Assembly (NCBI GenBank): GCA_020848855.1
Contig: JADLHH010000089.1
Location: forward strand, 1-9,073
DNA length: 9,073 bases
Source: Anaerolineae bacterium
Lineage (GTDB): Bacteria; Chloroflexota; Anaerolineae; Aggregatilineales; Phototrophicaceae
Reading direction: 5' to 3'
A program made the position numbers and the translations under genes. Shown here in pieces: positions 1 to 7,650 of this stretch. Position 1 is the first letter of the stretch. Each line of letters opens with the position of its first letter. The notes beneath the pieces were generated by a model, which saw nothing but the letters and a program-made list of their open reading frames with translations, was not told where the DNA came from and made no database searches.

Positions 1-1122
1 GCCCTGCCCGCCGAACTGGGCGGCTTGTCGGTCAATCAGTTCGGGGCGCAGTATTTCCACTACACCGCGTCGCAGGCGGAAACCGTCATCATCCGCTTCG
101 ACGGCAGCCCGACTGTCGCGCGCCTGCCTATGCCCGCCGACCGCGATCCGGTGGATAAATTCTACTGGGCAGCCGGCGCACCCAACCAGAACCCGACGCT
201 CACCCGCGCCGTCAATCTCGGCGATGCTGCCAGCGCTACGCTGACCTTCGACGCCTGGTATGACCTCGTCCCCGGCTGGAATTATGCATACGTGTCGGTT
301 TCGACCGACGGCGGCGCGACGTGGACGGCGCTCCCGGCGACAACTTCCAGCCCGGACAACCACTTTGGCGTGGCGTATGGCGCGGGCTTTACCGGCGTCA
401 GCAACCCCGCCGAACCGCACCCCTTCCCGATCATGGGCATCGTGATCGACGGCGACGGCATGACCGCCAGCGACGTAGCCCCCGACAGCCCGGCAGCGCA
501 GTCGGGCGTCCTTCCCGGCGACGTGATCATCGGCTACGACAGCCACGAATGGGACGGCGCGCCCAACATCCTCGGCTTGCTGGCAAATTACTCGCCCGGC
601 GACACCCTGCGCCTGTACATCGCCCGCGACAGCGAGCGCCTCGACATCCCGCTGGTGCTCGGCGCGCACCCGACGCGCGTGGTCGAGCCGTCGCCGCTGT
701 GGCAGGCGCAGACGGTCGATCTGTCGCCCTACGCCGGGCAACAAATTCTGCTGCGCTTCGAGACCGTGACCCTGCCGGGGCAGGAAGATCAGGGCTTCGG
801 AATCGACAACATCACCGTCCCTGAAATCGGCTTCGCTGACGACGCCGAGGGCGAGCACGACGGATGGACGCTCGACGGCTGGCAGCAGGTCGATAATATC
901 CTGCCGCAGCGCTGGATCGTGCAGGCGGGGACAACCGGATCGGAGACTACCTATCCCAGCGTGCGCCAGTTGATCGCCGCCGACGATACAACCCCGCGCG
1001 GCGAATGGCGGATCGCGCTTCAGCCCAACGAGACGCTAGTTCTGGCGGTGTCGGGCGCGAACGACGACACGACCGAGCGCGCCACATTCAGTCTGGGTGT
1101 CAAAGCGAGCGCCGCGTCGTAA
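1..1122 (+). CDS. Secreted M6/immune-inhibitor-A-like peptidase, C-terminal part with nested PDZ domain (5' truncated by window)
   Basis: The frame is open from base 1, so the gene starts upstream; the 373 codons seen are the C-terminal part only. The metalloprotease domain, signal peptide and catalytic residues are not in view. What is visible: a VNQFGAQYF segment typical of the stretch after the catalytic domain in immune-inhibitor-A/M6-type proteins; the first half of a beta jelly-roll (about bases 160-400, with VSTDGGATWTALP); a PDZ-like domain (about 430-672, with SPAAQSGVLPGDVIIGYDS); the second half of the jelly-roll (about 690-830, with VDLSPYAGQQILLRFE and GFGIDNITV); and a tail containing GWTLDGW and LPQRWIVQ, a pattern seen in this family. 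No C-terminal membrane anchor or sorting motif is visible. It probably acts outside the cell, degrading or binding proteins; the PDZ domain may bind peptide tails. The FAD gene follows after 17 bases. The family assignment is from remembered patterns and has moderate certainty; a non-catalytic surface protein with the same modules is possible. Confidence 0.7.
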   Translation, partial: ALPAELGGLSVNQFGAQYFHYTASQAETVIIRFDGSPTVARLPMPADRDPVDKFYWAAGAPNQNPTLTRAVNLGDAASATLTFDAWYDLVPGWNYAYVSVSTDGGATWTALPATTSSPDNHFGVAYGAGFTGVSNPAEPHPFPIMGIVIDGDGMTASDVAPDSPAAQSGVLPGDVIIGYDSHEWDGAPNILGLLANYSPGDTLRLYIARDSERLDIPLVLGAHPTRVVEPSPLWQAQTVDLSPYAGQQILLRFETVTLPGQEDQGFGIDNITVPEIGFADDAEGEHDGWTLDGWQQVDNILPQRWIVQAGTTGSETTYPSVRQLIAADDTTPRGEWRIALQPNETLVLAVSGANDDTTERATFSLGVKASAAS

Positions 1123-1126
1123 AATC

Positions 1127-1132
1127 GGAAGG
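1127..1132 (+). promoter_or_regulatory. Ribosome binding site of the FAD oxidoreductase gene
   Basis: GGAAGG lies 7 bases before the ATG at 1140. It decides the start: the reading frame is open back to about 1005, but that upstream part overlaps the peptidase gene and codes for nothing resembling an FAD-binding N-terminus. Starting at 1140 puts the dinucleotide-binding beta strand right at the N-terminus, as is usual in this family. Confidence 0.75.
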
Positions 1133-1139
1133 CGAGCAG

Positions 1140-2399
1140 ATGAAGATCGCGGTCATTGGCGGCGGGACAGCCGGGCTGGTTACAGCATGGCTGCTGGAAA
1201 GCGATCACGAAGTCACCCTCTACGAAAAAGAGGCGCGCCTCGGCGGTCATGCGGATACGCATACTGTCGAGGTAGCGGGCAAGTCGGTCGCCATCGACGC
1301 CGGCTTCGAGTTTTTCTCCGCCACCATGTATCCTACGTTTATCCGCCTGCTCAACCTGCTCAACGTCCCGCTGCACACGTATCCGATGACAATCTCGCAG
1401 GTGGATACGCGGACAGGGGATGTTCATCTGCTGCCGCCGTTTCACGGGCTGCGCATCTTCCCGGAAATGCTGACGCCGCGAAAAGTCTGCGATTTGCTGC
1501 GTTTCCGCCGGGTCATCGTGGCTGCACGCGACATCATGGAGCGCCGGGATACATCGGTGACGACTGAGCAGTTCCTCGACAGTATACCGATGCCGGAACG
1601 GTTCAAGTATGACTTCATGTATCCCTTTTTTCAGGGAAACTGGGGGGTTTCGCTGGACGAGATCAAATCCTTCATGATCTACGACGTGGCGCGTTACACC
1701 TATCTGAACCTGCCAGCCGGGATAGCGCCGCGAGACTGGGTAGAAGTCGTCGGCGGGATGCAGACCTACGTGGCGACGCTGCACAATTCCCTGAAGGCGA
1801 CGCGCATTCAATCGGGAACGTCCGTCACAGCGGTGAGAACCGTCGATGACGGCTATATGATCGACGACGCGAATGGCGGCTCGGAAGCCTACGACCACGT
1901 CGTACTGGCGACCAATGCCAGTCAGGCGGCTGAAGCCATCGCCGCCATCACCGATACGCAGGAAATACGCCGTCTGCTGAACCAGATCACCTACTTTGAC
2001 ACGACCATTGCCGTTCATGGCGACGTTCGGCTGATGCCGCCACAGCGCAAACACTGGTCAGTTGTGAATGTCCGCTTCGACGGGACATACAGCCAGATGA
2101 CGATCTGGAAAGCGTGGAAAAGCCAGATGCCCGTCTTCAGAAGCTGGATCACACATGACGACCACCTGCCCGACCCGCTTTACGCGCTCGTCAAATACCG
2201 CCATCCGCGCATCAATGCCGCGTATTTCGGCGCGCAGAAAGCGCTGCAAGCGTATCAGGGCGTTCGCAATCTCTGGCTGGCAGGGATGCACATGCACGAT
2301 GTCGACTCTCATGAAAGCGCAGTGATCTCCGCCGTCAAGGTCGCGCAGGCGCTGGCGCCCAACAGTCCGAGACTCAAGCAGCTTCATCCGGCAGTCTGA
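1140..2399 (+). CDS. FAD-dependent oxidoreductase, flavin amine oxidase family
   Basis: A 419-residue flavoprotein expected to bind FAD non-covalently and oxidise or desaturate a small or lipid-like substrate; the substrate cannot be told from sequence. The N-terminal Rossmann motif is MKIAVIGGGTAGL (residues 1-13). An acidic residue, E29 in LYEKEARLGGH, should bind the FAD ribose, and the RLGGH segment (33-37) is the usual second nucleotide contact. IDAGFEFF (52-59) matches the family's IDxGFxxF segment. VVGGMQTY (203-210) and DHVVLATNASQA (252-263) are typical of amine-oxidase/desaturase-like flavoproteins. The C-terminal FAD motif is LWLAGMHMHDVDSHESAV (378-395). The whole resembles the predicted NAD/FAD-binding group often found beside lipid or cyclopropane-fatty-acid genes (COG2907-like), but no such partner lies nearby. 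There is no signal peptide or membrane segment, so it is probably cytosolic. It is likely co-transcribed with the upstream peptidase gene. It converges on the GNAT gene, with no terminator hairpin visible between them. Confidence 0.85.
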   Translation: MKIAVIGGGTAGLVTAWLLESDHEVTLYEKEARLGGHADTHTVEVAGKSVAIDAGFEFFSATMYPTFIRLLNLLNVPLHTYPMTISQVDTRTGDVHLLPPFHGLRIFPEMLTPRKVCDLLRFRRVIVAARDIMERRDTSVTTEQFLDSIPMPERFKYDFMYPFFQGNWGVSLDEIKSFMIYDVARYTYLNLPAGIAPRDWVEVVGGMQTYVATLHNSLKATRIQSGTSVTAVRTVDDGYMIDDANGGSEAYDHVVLATNASQAAEAIAAITDTQEIRRLLNQITYFDTTIAVHGDVRLMPPQRKHWSVVNVRFDGTYSQMTIWKAWKSQMPVFRSWITHDDHLPDPLYALVKYRHPRINAAYFGAQKALQAYQGVRNLWLAGMHMHDVDSHESAVISAVKVAQALAPNSPRLKQLHPAV

Positions 2400-2410
2400 G
2401 TGGCGGTGGC

Positions 2411-3268
2411 TTAATCGGCGTCGAAGACGTATTCGGTGAAATCGCAGATCGGCTGGTAGCCGATCACCTGATAGATGTGGTTCGAGGTCGGGTTGCGCAG
2501 GTCGGTGAACAGGAAGCAGAATTCTCGCCCGGAATCCAGCAGAAGCTGGCTCATCCCGGCGACGCACGCACTGGCATAACCGCGCTGGCGGTATTCCGGC
2601 GGCGTGTATACCGGACCGATGCGGATGCCGTGCGGCGTTGGTCCGCCGTAACCGGCATACGAAACCGCGCCGCCGTCGTCCCACACGAAAATGCCGCCCA
2701 CCCCGGACTGCATCCGGTAGTCAATCGAGCGCTCCACGTCGGCGGAGTCGTGCTGCATATCCGGGAACGCCTCGCGCCGGAATCCCATCTCCCAGCGCAC
2801 GAGCAAGGGGTGGTCGTCGCTCGTCGCCCGCCGCAGATGCCCCGGCACACCCGTCACCGGGTTGACCTTCGTCAGTCGGAACGAGCGCATCGGCGTTTCG
2901 ACGCGGTACGACTGCCCACTCAGGCGCGACCATGCCTCGACAAAGGCGCGCCCTTCGTCAGCGGGTCCGTTCGCCGCTGCCAGGACGATGCCCGACGCAT
3001 GGAGGCTCTCCGCCAGCGCCGGGATCGCGTCTGGCGACTGCGCCAGCGACACAACCAGCGCCCGCTCGACGTTGGTTCGCAGCGCGACGAACTGAATTTC
3101 CTCCGCATCTTCGACCAGCGCGAAGATCGCGTCCGGGACGCGCGCCGGATCATTTCGAATCGTGTTGAGCAAGCCAAACGTCAGGTTGTGCTCGGCTTCG
3201 CGCGGCAGCAGGTACGGCTCCACCCGTGCGTAAAAGATATTCACATCGTCGAAACGAATGACGTTCAT
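2411..3268 (-). CDS. GNAT-family N-acetyltransferase (two-domain, COG3393-like)
   Basis: A 285-residue protein with a C-terminal GNAT fold that should transfer an acetyl group from acetyl-CoA to an amine; the acceptor is unknown. The acetyl-CoA pyrophosphate loop (motif A) is YRQRGYAS (residues 226-233), preceded by strand IRIGPVYTPP (215-224). The last conserved block, FLFTDLRNPTSNHIYQVIGY (252-271), has the Asn and Tyr usual for motif B and the end of the fold. Residues 1-145 form an extra N-terminal domain found in predicted acetyltransferases of about 280 residues; the length fits that group. The start is ATG with AAGGG seven bases upstream. It is the last gene of the minus-strand train, 21 bases after the FHA gene, and ends 11 bases from the convergent FAD gene. 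Its place behind a kinase-FHA pair may be functional or just operon drift. Confidence 0.85.
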   Translation of the reverse strand: MNVIRFDDVNIFYARVEPYLLPREAEHNLTFGLLNTIRNDPARVPDAIFALVEDAEEIQFVALRTNVERALVVSLAQSPDAIPALAESLHASGIVLAAANGPADEGRAFVEAWSRLSGQSYRVETPMRSFRLTKVNPVTGVPGHLRRATSDDHPLLVRWEMGFRREAFPDMQHDSADVERSIDYRMQSGVGGIFVWDDGGAVSYAGYGGPTPHGIRIGPVYTPPEYRQRGYASACVAGMSQLLLDSGREFCFLFTDLRNPTSNHIYQVIGYQPICDFTEYVFDAD

Positions 3269-3289
3269 GGCTCAGCCCTTCGCTGACCG

Positions 3290-3667
3290 CTAAATCGACA
3301 GCGGCACGTCGAGGCGAAGCCACGTCCGCCCGATGCGGAACAGCGTCCCCGGTCGCAGGCTGGTGCGCCCGCGCAGCGGGTCTTTCTCGCGCTCGATGAA
3401 CGTCCCGTTGCGGCTGCGCATATCTTCCAGCCAGAACGACAGCACGAACGGCTCGGAGACCGAATCGCTGGCAGTAACCGCCGTCGAAGCGCACCCCAGC
3501 CGGGCGTGCAGGCGCGACACCTGATTATCGAACGGCAGGTGAATGTCGCAACCTTCCCGCCGCCCGATGTTGAGGATCAAATCTTCACCGGGGTCGGGCT
3601 GCTCGAAGCGCATCGTCTTGCCGTCGAACGGACCGCTCATATAAGTGATTGAAAGCTCGCGCTCCAT
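3290..3667 (-). CDS. FHA-domain protein (phosphothreonine reader)
   Basis: A 125-residue, single-domain cytosolic protein. FHA domains bind phosphothreonine peptides, usually those made by a cognate Ser/Thr kinase. The core motifs are present in order: LNIGRREGCDIHLPF (residues 32-46) with the conserved GR pair, VSRLHARL (50-57) with the Ser-Arg and His that contact the phosphate, and LEDMRSRNGTFIE (80-92) with the NGT turn. A 20-residue loop (58-78) between the last two is longer than in minimal FHA domains. The frame is open back to 3736, but the ATG at 3667 is preferred. It has a strong ribosome binding site, puts the first strand (ELSITYMSGPF) at the N-terminus, and leaves one base between the kinase stop and this start. 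Such tight coupling to the kinase strongly suggests the two work together, with the kinase or its targets as FHA ligand. Confidence 0.9.
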   Translation of the reverse strand: MERELSITYMSGPFDGKTMRFEQPDPGEDLILNIGRREGCDIHLPFDNQVSRLHARLGCASTAVTASDSVSEPFVLSFWLEDMRSRNGTFIEREKDPLRGRTSLRPGTLFRIGRTWLRLDVPLSI

Positions 3668-3668
3668 C

Positions 3669-6600
3669 CTATTCCTCGGTTTGAAGCTCGCGCGCCTGCT
3701 GGAGTTTGCGCCGCGTTGGCTCGTGCGCCGGGTCAATCATCAGCGCCTTCTCGAAAACTTCGATGGCGCGCGCGTAATTGCCAATCATCATCCAGGCTTC
3801 GCCGTCATTATGCCAGAACCACACGTCGTCGTTGTTGTACTTGACCGCCTGCTCGTAACAGTCGAGCGCATCGCTCCAGCGGTTGAGCGCGGCATTCGCC
3901 AAGCCGCAGCCATTCCACGCCCAGGCATAGGTCGGGTCGTGGTCGAGCGCGCGGTGGTAGCTCTCGACCGCTTCGGCGTAGCGGTTGAGCCGCCGCAGAA
4001 CCTGCCCGCGCCGCGCCCATGCCGTCGCGTTACCCGGCAGCGCCGCAATCGCCCGGTCGATCATCGCCAGCGATTCTTCGCGTCGCCCCATGTCGAGCAG
4101 CAGGTCGACCATGTTGGTATAGTACCAGATCACCCTGCCGTCTTCATCCAGCGCCCGCTCGTAGCTGGCGAAGGCTTCCTCGCGCCGCCCAAGTGCTTCC
4201 AGCGCCAGCCCGCGCCCGTTCCACGCCCAGGCGTAATGCTCGTTGAGCGCCAGCGCCCGGTCGTAGGCTTCCAGCGCCTCGGCGTGGCGGTCGATGCGCC
4301 GGTATGCCTGACCGAGCTTCGCCCAGCTTTCGGTGTGATTCGGGTCGAGCCGGGTCGCGTGTTCCAGCACCTCGGTCGCCGCCCGGAAATGACCCAGCGC
4401 GACCAGCGCGTCGCCCTGATTGTACCAGTACCACACGTCGAGCGGGTCGAGTTCCATCGCCCGGCGGAAACAGTCGAGCGCCTCGTCATGGCGGTCGAGC
4501 GAGGCAAGCGTCAGCCCGCGCCCGTTCCACGCCCAGGCATAGCCCGGCTCCAGTTCGACGGCGCGCGAATAGGCGCGCAGCGCTTCGGCGGGGCGTTCCA
4601 GCCGCCGCAAGACCTGTCCCATTTTCGCCCAGGTGCGGGCGTTGCGGTTGTCCAGCTTGAGCGAACGTTCGAGCAAATCGAGCGCCTGCTCGAACTCGTT
4701 AAGCGAGATCAGCACATCCGCCTGCCCGAAGATGTAGAGCGCGTCGTCGGGCGCGGCTTCGCCCGCCCGCTGGTAGGCTTCCAGCGCGCGGTCGTACTGC
4801 TTCAGCGCTTCCAGCGCAATTCCCTGCTCGTTCCACGCCCAGGCGTAGCCCGGCTCCAGCGTCGTCGCGCGCTCGTACGCCTTCAGCGCCTCGTCGTAAC
4901 GCCCCAACTGGCGCAGGACATTCCCCTTTCGCGCCCAACTGCGGGCGTGATTCGGGTTGGCTTCGATGGCATTCTGCAGCGCGGGCAGCGCCTCGTCGTA
5001 GCGACCGAGCAGCGCCAGCACGTTGCCCTGGTTGTACCAGTGCCACACGTCCACCCCGCCCGCCTGCGCCGCCGAGCGGTAGGCTTCGAGCGCTTCTTCG
5101 TAGCGTTCAAGCTGTTCGAGGACGATTCCCTTGCCGTTGATCGCCCAGGCGTAGTCCGGCTGCACCTGAATCGCGCGGTTGTAGGCGTCAAGCGCTTCTT
5201 CGTGGCGGCGCAGATAGCGCAGCACCTGCCCCAGCTTCGCCCAGCTAAAGGCGTGCTGCGGATCGACCCGCGTCGCCTGCTGCGCCGGCTGCAAGGCGTC
5301 TTCGTACTGCCGCAGCTCGACCAGCATTTCGGTCACGTTGTACCAGTGCCACACTTCATCCGGCTGGTAGCGCGCCGCCCGCTTGAACGAGAGCAGCGCT
5401 TCCTTGTAATTGCCCTGCGCCTTCAGCACCAAGCCAAAGCCGTTGTGCGCCCATGAGTACGTCGGGTCGAGCCGGATCGCCTGTTCGTAGGCGAAGCTCG
5501 CCTGCGTGAAATCGCCCTTTATCCGGTAGATTTGCCCCAGCTTCGCCCAGCTATTCGGGTGCGCCGGGTCAACTTCCAGCGCCTTGTTGAGCGCGAAGAT
5601 TGCTTCAGCTTCGTGACCGAGGTTGTGGAGCGCGTCCGCCTGGTTGTACCAGTTCCACACGTCTGCCGGGTCGATGTCGGCGGCGGTGCGGTAGCAGGCG
5701 AGCGCGTCCGGCACTCTGCCCAGCCGTTCCAGCACCATGCCGCGCCCCTTCCACGCCCAGGCGTAGCGTGGCTGGATACGCAGCGCTTCGCCGTAGCTTT
5801 CGAGCGCTTCGGGGTAGCGTTCCAGCAGGCGCAGCGTGCGTCCCTTGCGCGCCCATGCCCAGGCGTAATCCGCCTGCAGGCTGATGGCGCGGTCGTAGGC
5901 TTCGACCGCTTCGGCATAGCGACCGAGTTCGGTCAGCGAGTAACCCTTGTCCATCAATTCGCGCGCTTCGAGCGCCGGACCGGCGACTTCCAGCACCGGC
6001 GGCTGCCCGACCACTTCCTGATACAGCAGCGCCAGCGTGTCGGCGATTTCGCCCCACGACGCCGGACGATCCGCCGGGTTTTTGGCGAGGCACTTCAGCA
6101 CCAGCGCGCACAACTCCGGCGGCAGCGCCGCCGCGTCGATTGCCGAGAAGGCGGGCTGCTCGTTCAGATGCGCGTTCACCCAGTCCTCGAACTTGCGTAC
6201 CGTGAAGACGTGCCGCCCGGTCAGCATTTCATACAGCAGGCAGCCGAACGAGTAAATGTCCGAGCGCACGTCCACGTCCTGCGACCGGCACTGCTCCGGC
6301 GAAATGTAGGGCGCGGTTCCGAGGATCGCGCCGACGCGCGTCAGCCGCTCGCTGGGGTCGATTTCGCTGGCGAATTCGAGGTCGACCAACGTCTCCTGAA
6401 TGTCGAGCGAGCGCACCAGCCCGAAGTCGGTCACTTTGGCGATGCCGTCGTGCGTGACGAGGATGTTGGCGGGCTTGAGGTCGCGGTGAACCAGCCCCGG
6501 CACGCGCCGGGTGGCGTGCTGCATCCCCAGCGAGATGTGTAGCCCGAATTCGATGGACAGCGGCAGCGTCATCCGCTTGTGCTCGATCCAACTGCGAAGG

Positions 6601-7643
6601 TCCGGCTCCAAGCCTTCAGGACCGCTGATGTGCTCAAGGATGATGTACGGTCGCCCGCCGATGTTCTGCACCAGCCGCGCCTGCACGATGTAGCGATGCT
6701 TCTCCAGCCGAATCCACGTCACCGCTTCCTGCACGAAGCGGGCGACGGCGCGCTCATTTTCGAGAACGCGGCTCTGGAAGCTCTTGAGCGCGACCGGCTC
6801 GCGCTGCTCGTGGTCGTAGCACAGGTAGACGACACCCATCCCGCCCCGGCGCACGTCGGCGACTTCGTAACGCCCTTCGATGCGGTCGCCAATCACGAAC
6901 TCGCCGGTTTCGGCGCGGCTTTCGCGCGAGCGCGGGGATTCCGGCGGGATAGTGGTGTGCGTCGCCGACTCATGTACGGCATCCTGCCGCTCGAACAGTG
7001 ACGACGGAAGCTGCTCCACCCGCGTATCACTGAGCGATTCCAGTTCATCGGAAAGCGGCGTATCTTCCGGCACGGCGAAATCGGTCATCACCGTCTCGCT
7101 CTGGAAGACGACGCTGTGGTCGCCATAGGCGACGGTGTGGTCATCGGCGCGGATGCTCATGCTGCTCATCCCGCGATACAGATCGAGCAGTTCGGTGACC
7201 GTTCCTTCGGTGAGGATGTCTTCTTCTTCGCCGACCGCCCACAGCACGACGGCGACGTTGCGGCGCATCGGGTACACCCGCGCGGCGATCACCAGCCAGT
7301 TCAGGTAATCGGACGTGGCGCGGCGCGCCCGGTCGCGGTCGAACGGGGTCGTGGCTTCTTCCTGCGCCCGGCGGTAGGCGATCAGCGCCTTGCCGACGTA
7401 GAACACCAGCAGGCGTCCATCTTCGGTCAGCGACAGCCGCGCGCACAGGTCGCCCAGCGCGAACAGGTCGTTCACGTCGCTGCGGCGCAGCGCCAGCCGT
7501 CCCAGCGTCCGCACTTCGGTGTTGGGGTCGGTGGCGAACGGATCGCGCTGGTCGAGCGTGTGATGCCGGCGCAGCACATCCCGAATCTGCTCCGGCGTCA
7601 GGTCAACCGGCTGTCGCCCGGTCTGAGGGACTTCAGGATTCAC
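3669..7643 (-). CDS. Large soluble Ser/Thr protein kinase with 22 C-terminal TPRs
   Basis: A 1324-residue Hanks-type kinase. Residues 1-160 are a helix-rich domain I do not recognise; part (about 58-92) looks like a worn TPR. Residues 161-250 are a polar Ser/Thr-rich linker. The kinase domain spans about 252-543: glycine loop RRGGMGVVYL (265-274), catalytic K287 in VALKSF, probable helix-C Glu E306, catalytic loop HRDLKPAN (386-393), DFG at 406-408, GTAPYISPE (442-450), SDIYSFG (461-467) and ADRP (524-527). All key residues are present, so it should be active. Residues 564-1311 are 22 uninterrupted 34-residue TPRs, then a 13-residue tail. Unlike PknB-type kinases it has no membrane segment. 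The start is GTG at 7643: the frame closes with TGA 24-26 bases upstream and no ATG lies between. No good ribosome binding site precedes it, so translation may be coupled to the gene seven bases upstream. FHA follows after one base. The substrate is unknown. Confidence 0.93.
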   Translation of the reverse strand: MNPEVPQTGRQPVDLTPEQIRDVLRRHHTLDQRDPFATDPNTEVRTLGRLALRRSDVNDLFALGDLCARLSLTEDGRLLVFYVGKALIAYRRAQEEATTPFDRDRARRATSDYLNWLVIAARVYPMRRNVAVVLWAVGEEEDILTEGTVTELLDLYRGMSSMSIRADDHTVAYGDHSVVFQSETVMTDFAVPEDTPLSDELESLSDTRVEQLPSSLFERQDAVHESATHTTIPPESPRSRESRAETGEFVIGDRIEGRYEVADVRRGGMGVVYLCYDHEQREPVALKSFQSRVLENERAVARFVQEAVTWIRLEKHRYIVQARLVQNIGGRPYIILEHISGPEGLEPDLRSWIEHKRMTLPLSIEFGLHISLGMQHATRRVPGLVHRDLKPANILVTHDGIAKVTDFGLVRSLDIQETLVDLEFASEIDPSERLTRVGAILGTAPYISPEQCRSQDVDVRSDIYSFGCLLYEMLTGRHVFTVRKFEDWVNAHLNEQPAFSAIDAAALPPELCALVLKCLAKNPADRPASWGEIADTLALLYQEVVGQPPVLEVAGPALEARELMDKGYSLTELGRYAEAVEAYDRAISLQADYAWAWARKGRTLRLLERYPEALESYGEALRIQPRYAWAWKGRGMVLERLGRVPDALACYRTAADIDPADVWNWYNQADALHNLGHEAEAIFALNKALEVDPAHPNSWAKLGQIYRIKGDFTQASFAYEQAIRLDPTYSWAHNGFGLVLKAQGNYKEALLSFKRAARYQPDEVWHWYNVTEMLVELRQYEDALQPAQQATRVDPQHAFSWAKLGQVLRYLRRHEEALDAYNRAIQVQPDYAWAINGKGIVLEQLERYEEALEAYRSAAQAGGVDVWHWYNQGNVLALLGRYDEALPALQNAIEANPNHARSWARKGNVLRQLGRYDEALKAYERATTLEPGYAWAWNEQGIALEALKQYDRALEAYQRAGEAAPDDALYIFGQADVLISLNEFEQALDLLERSLKLDNRNARTWAKMGQVLRRLERPAEALRAYSRAVELEPGYAWAWNGRGLTLASLDRHDEALDCFRRAMELDPLDVWYWYNQGDALVALGHFRAATEVLEHATRLDPNHTESWAKLGQAYRRIDRHAEALEAYDRALALNEHYAWAWNGRGLALEALGRREEAFASYERALDEDGRVIWYYTNMVDLLLDMGRREESLAMIDRAIAALPGNATAWARRGQVLRRLNRYAEAVESYHRALDHDPTYAWAWNGCGLANAALNRWSDALDCYEQAVKYNNDDVWFWHNDGEAWMMIGNYARAIEVFEKALMIDPAHEPTRRKLQQARELQTEE
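3673..3677 (-). promoter_or_regulatory. Ribosome binding site of the FHA gene
   Basis: On the minus strand GAGGA stands five bases before the ATG whose first base is 3667. It lies within the last codons of the kinase gene, so FHA translation probably depends on ribosomes finishing the kinase. It decides the FHA start against the longer in-frame possibility at 3736. Confidence 0.75.
3711..5852 (-). repeat. Seven tandem 306-base units, each coding three TPRs (102 residues)
   Basis: Within the kinase gene, residues 598-1311 split exactly into seven 102-residue units with no insertion or deletion. Each unit holds three TPR types in fixed order. Type A begins like AKLGQVLRRL and ends YAWAW; type B begins NGRGLVLE and ends DVWHW; type C begins YNQGDALVAL and ends near SW. 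At DNA level, on the plus strand, cccaggc recurs at 3920, 4226, 4532, 4838, 5144 and 5756, with the diverged copy cccatga at 5450, so the spacing is always 306. The array therefore grew by duplication of whole three-TPR blocks and then diverged. An extra TPR (5853-5954) precedes it and also ends YAWAW; its cccaggc is at 5858, which is 102 bases from its neighbour. Confidence 0.93.
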
Positions 7644-7650
7644 AGCCGGC

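Noticed and set aside
1005..1139. Upstream extension of the FAD oxidoreductase frame
   Set aside because: It would overlap the end of the peptidase gene by more than 100 bases and put a basic, unstructured stretch before the FAD-binding strand. The ATG at 1140 has a good ribosome binding site.
1020..2054. A 344-codon minus-strand open frame inside the FAD gene
   Set aside because: It is rich in Arg and His with no recognisable motif and lies fully opposite a clear flavoprotein gene.
3668..3736. A longer FHA protein starting at 3736
   Set aside because: The extra 23 residues are basic and low in hydrophobic residues, lie inside the kinase gene, and the ATG at 3667 has a strong ribosome binding site directly before it.
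3645..5456. A 603-codon plus-strand open frame opposite the TPR region, with a neighbour at 5532-6542
   Set aside because: It mirrors the repeats of the minus-strand kinase gene: its own apparent repeats follow the TPR period, and high-GC codon use keeps the antisense frame free of stops. The minus-strand frame has unmistakable kinase and TPR motifs.
3711..5852. CRISPR-like or satellite repeat because of the regular spacing
   Set aside because: The period is 306 bases, the repeats are coding and diverged throughout, and there is no short constant repeat with unrelated spacers.
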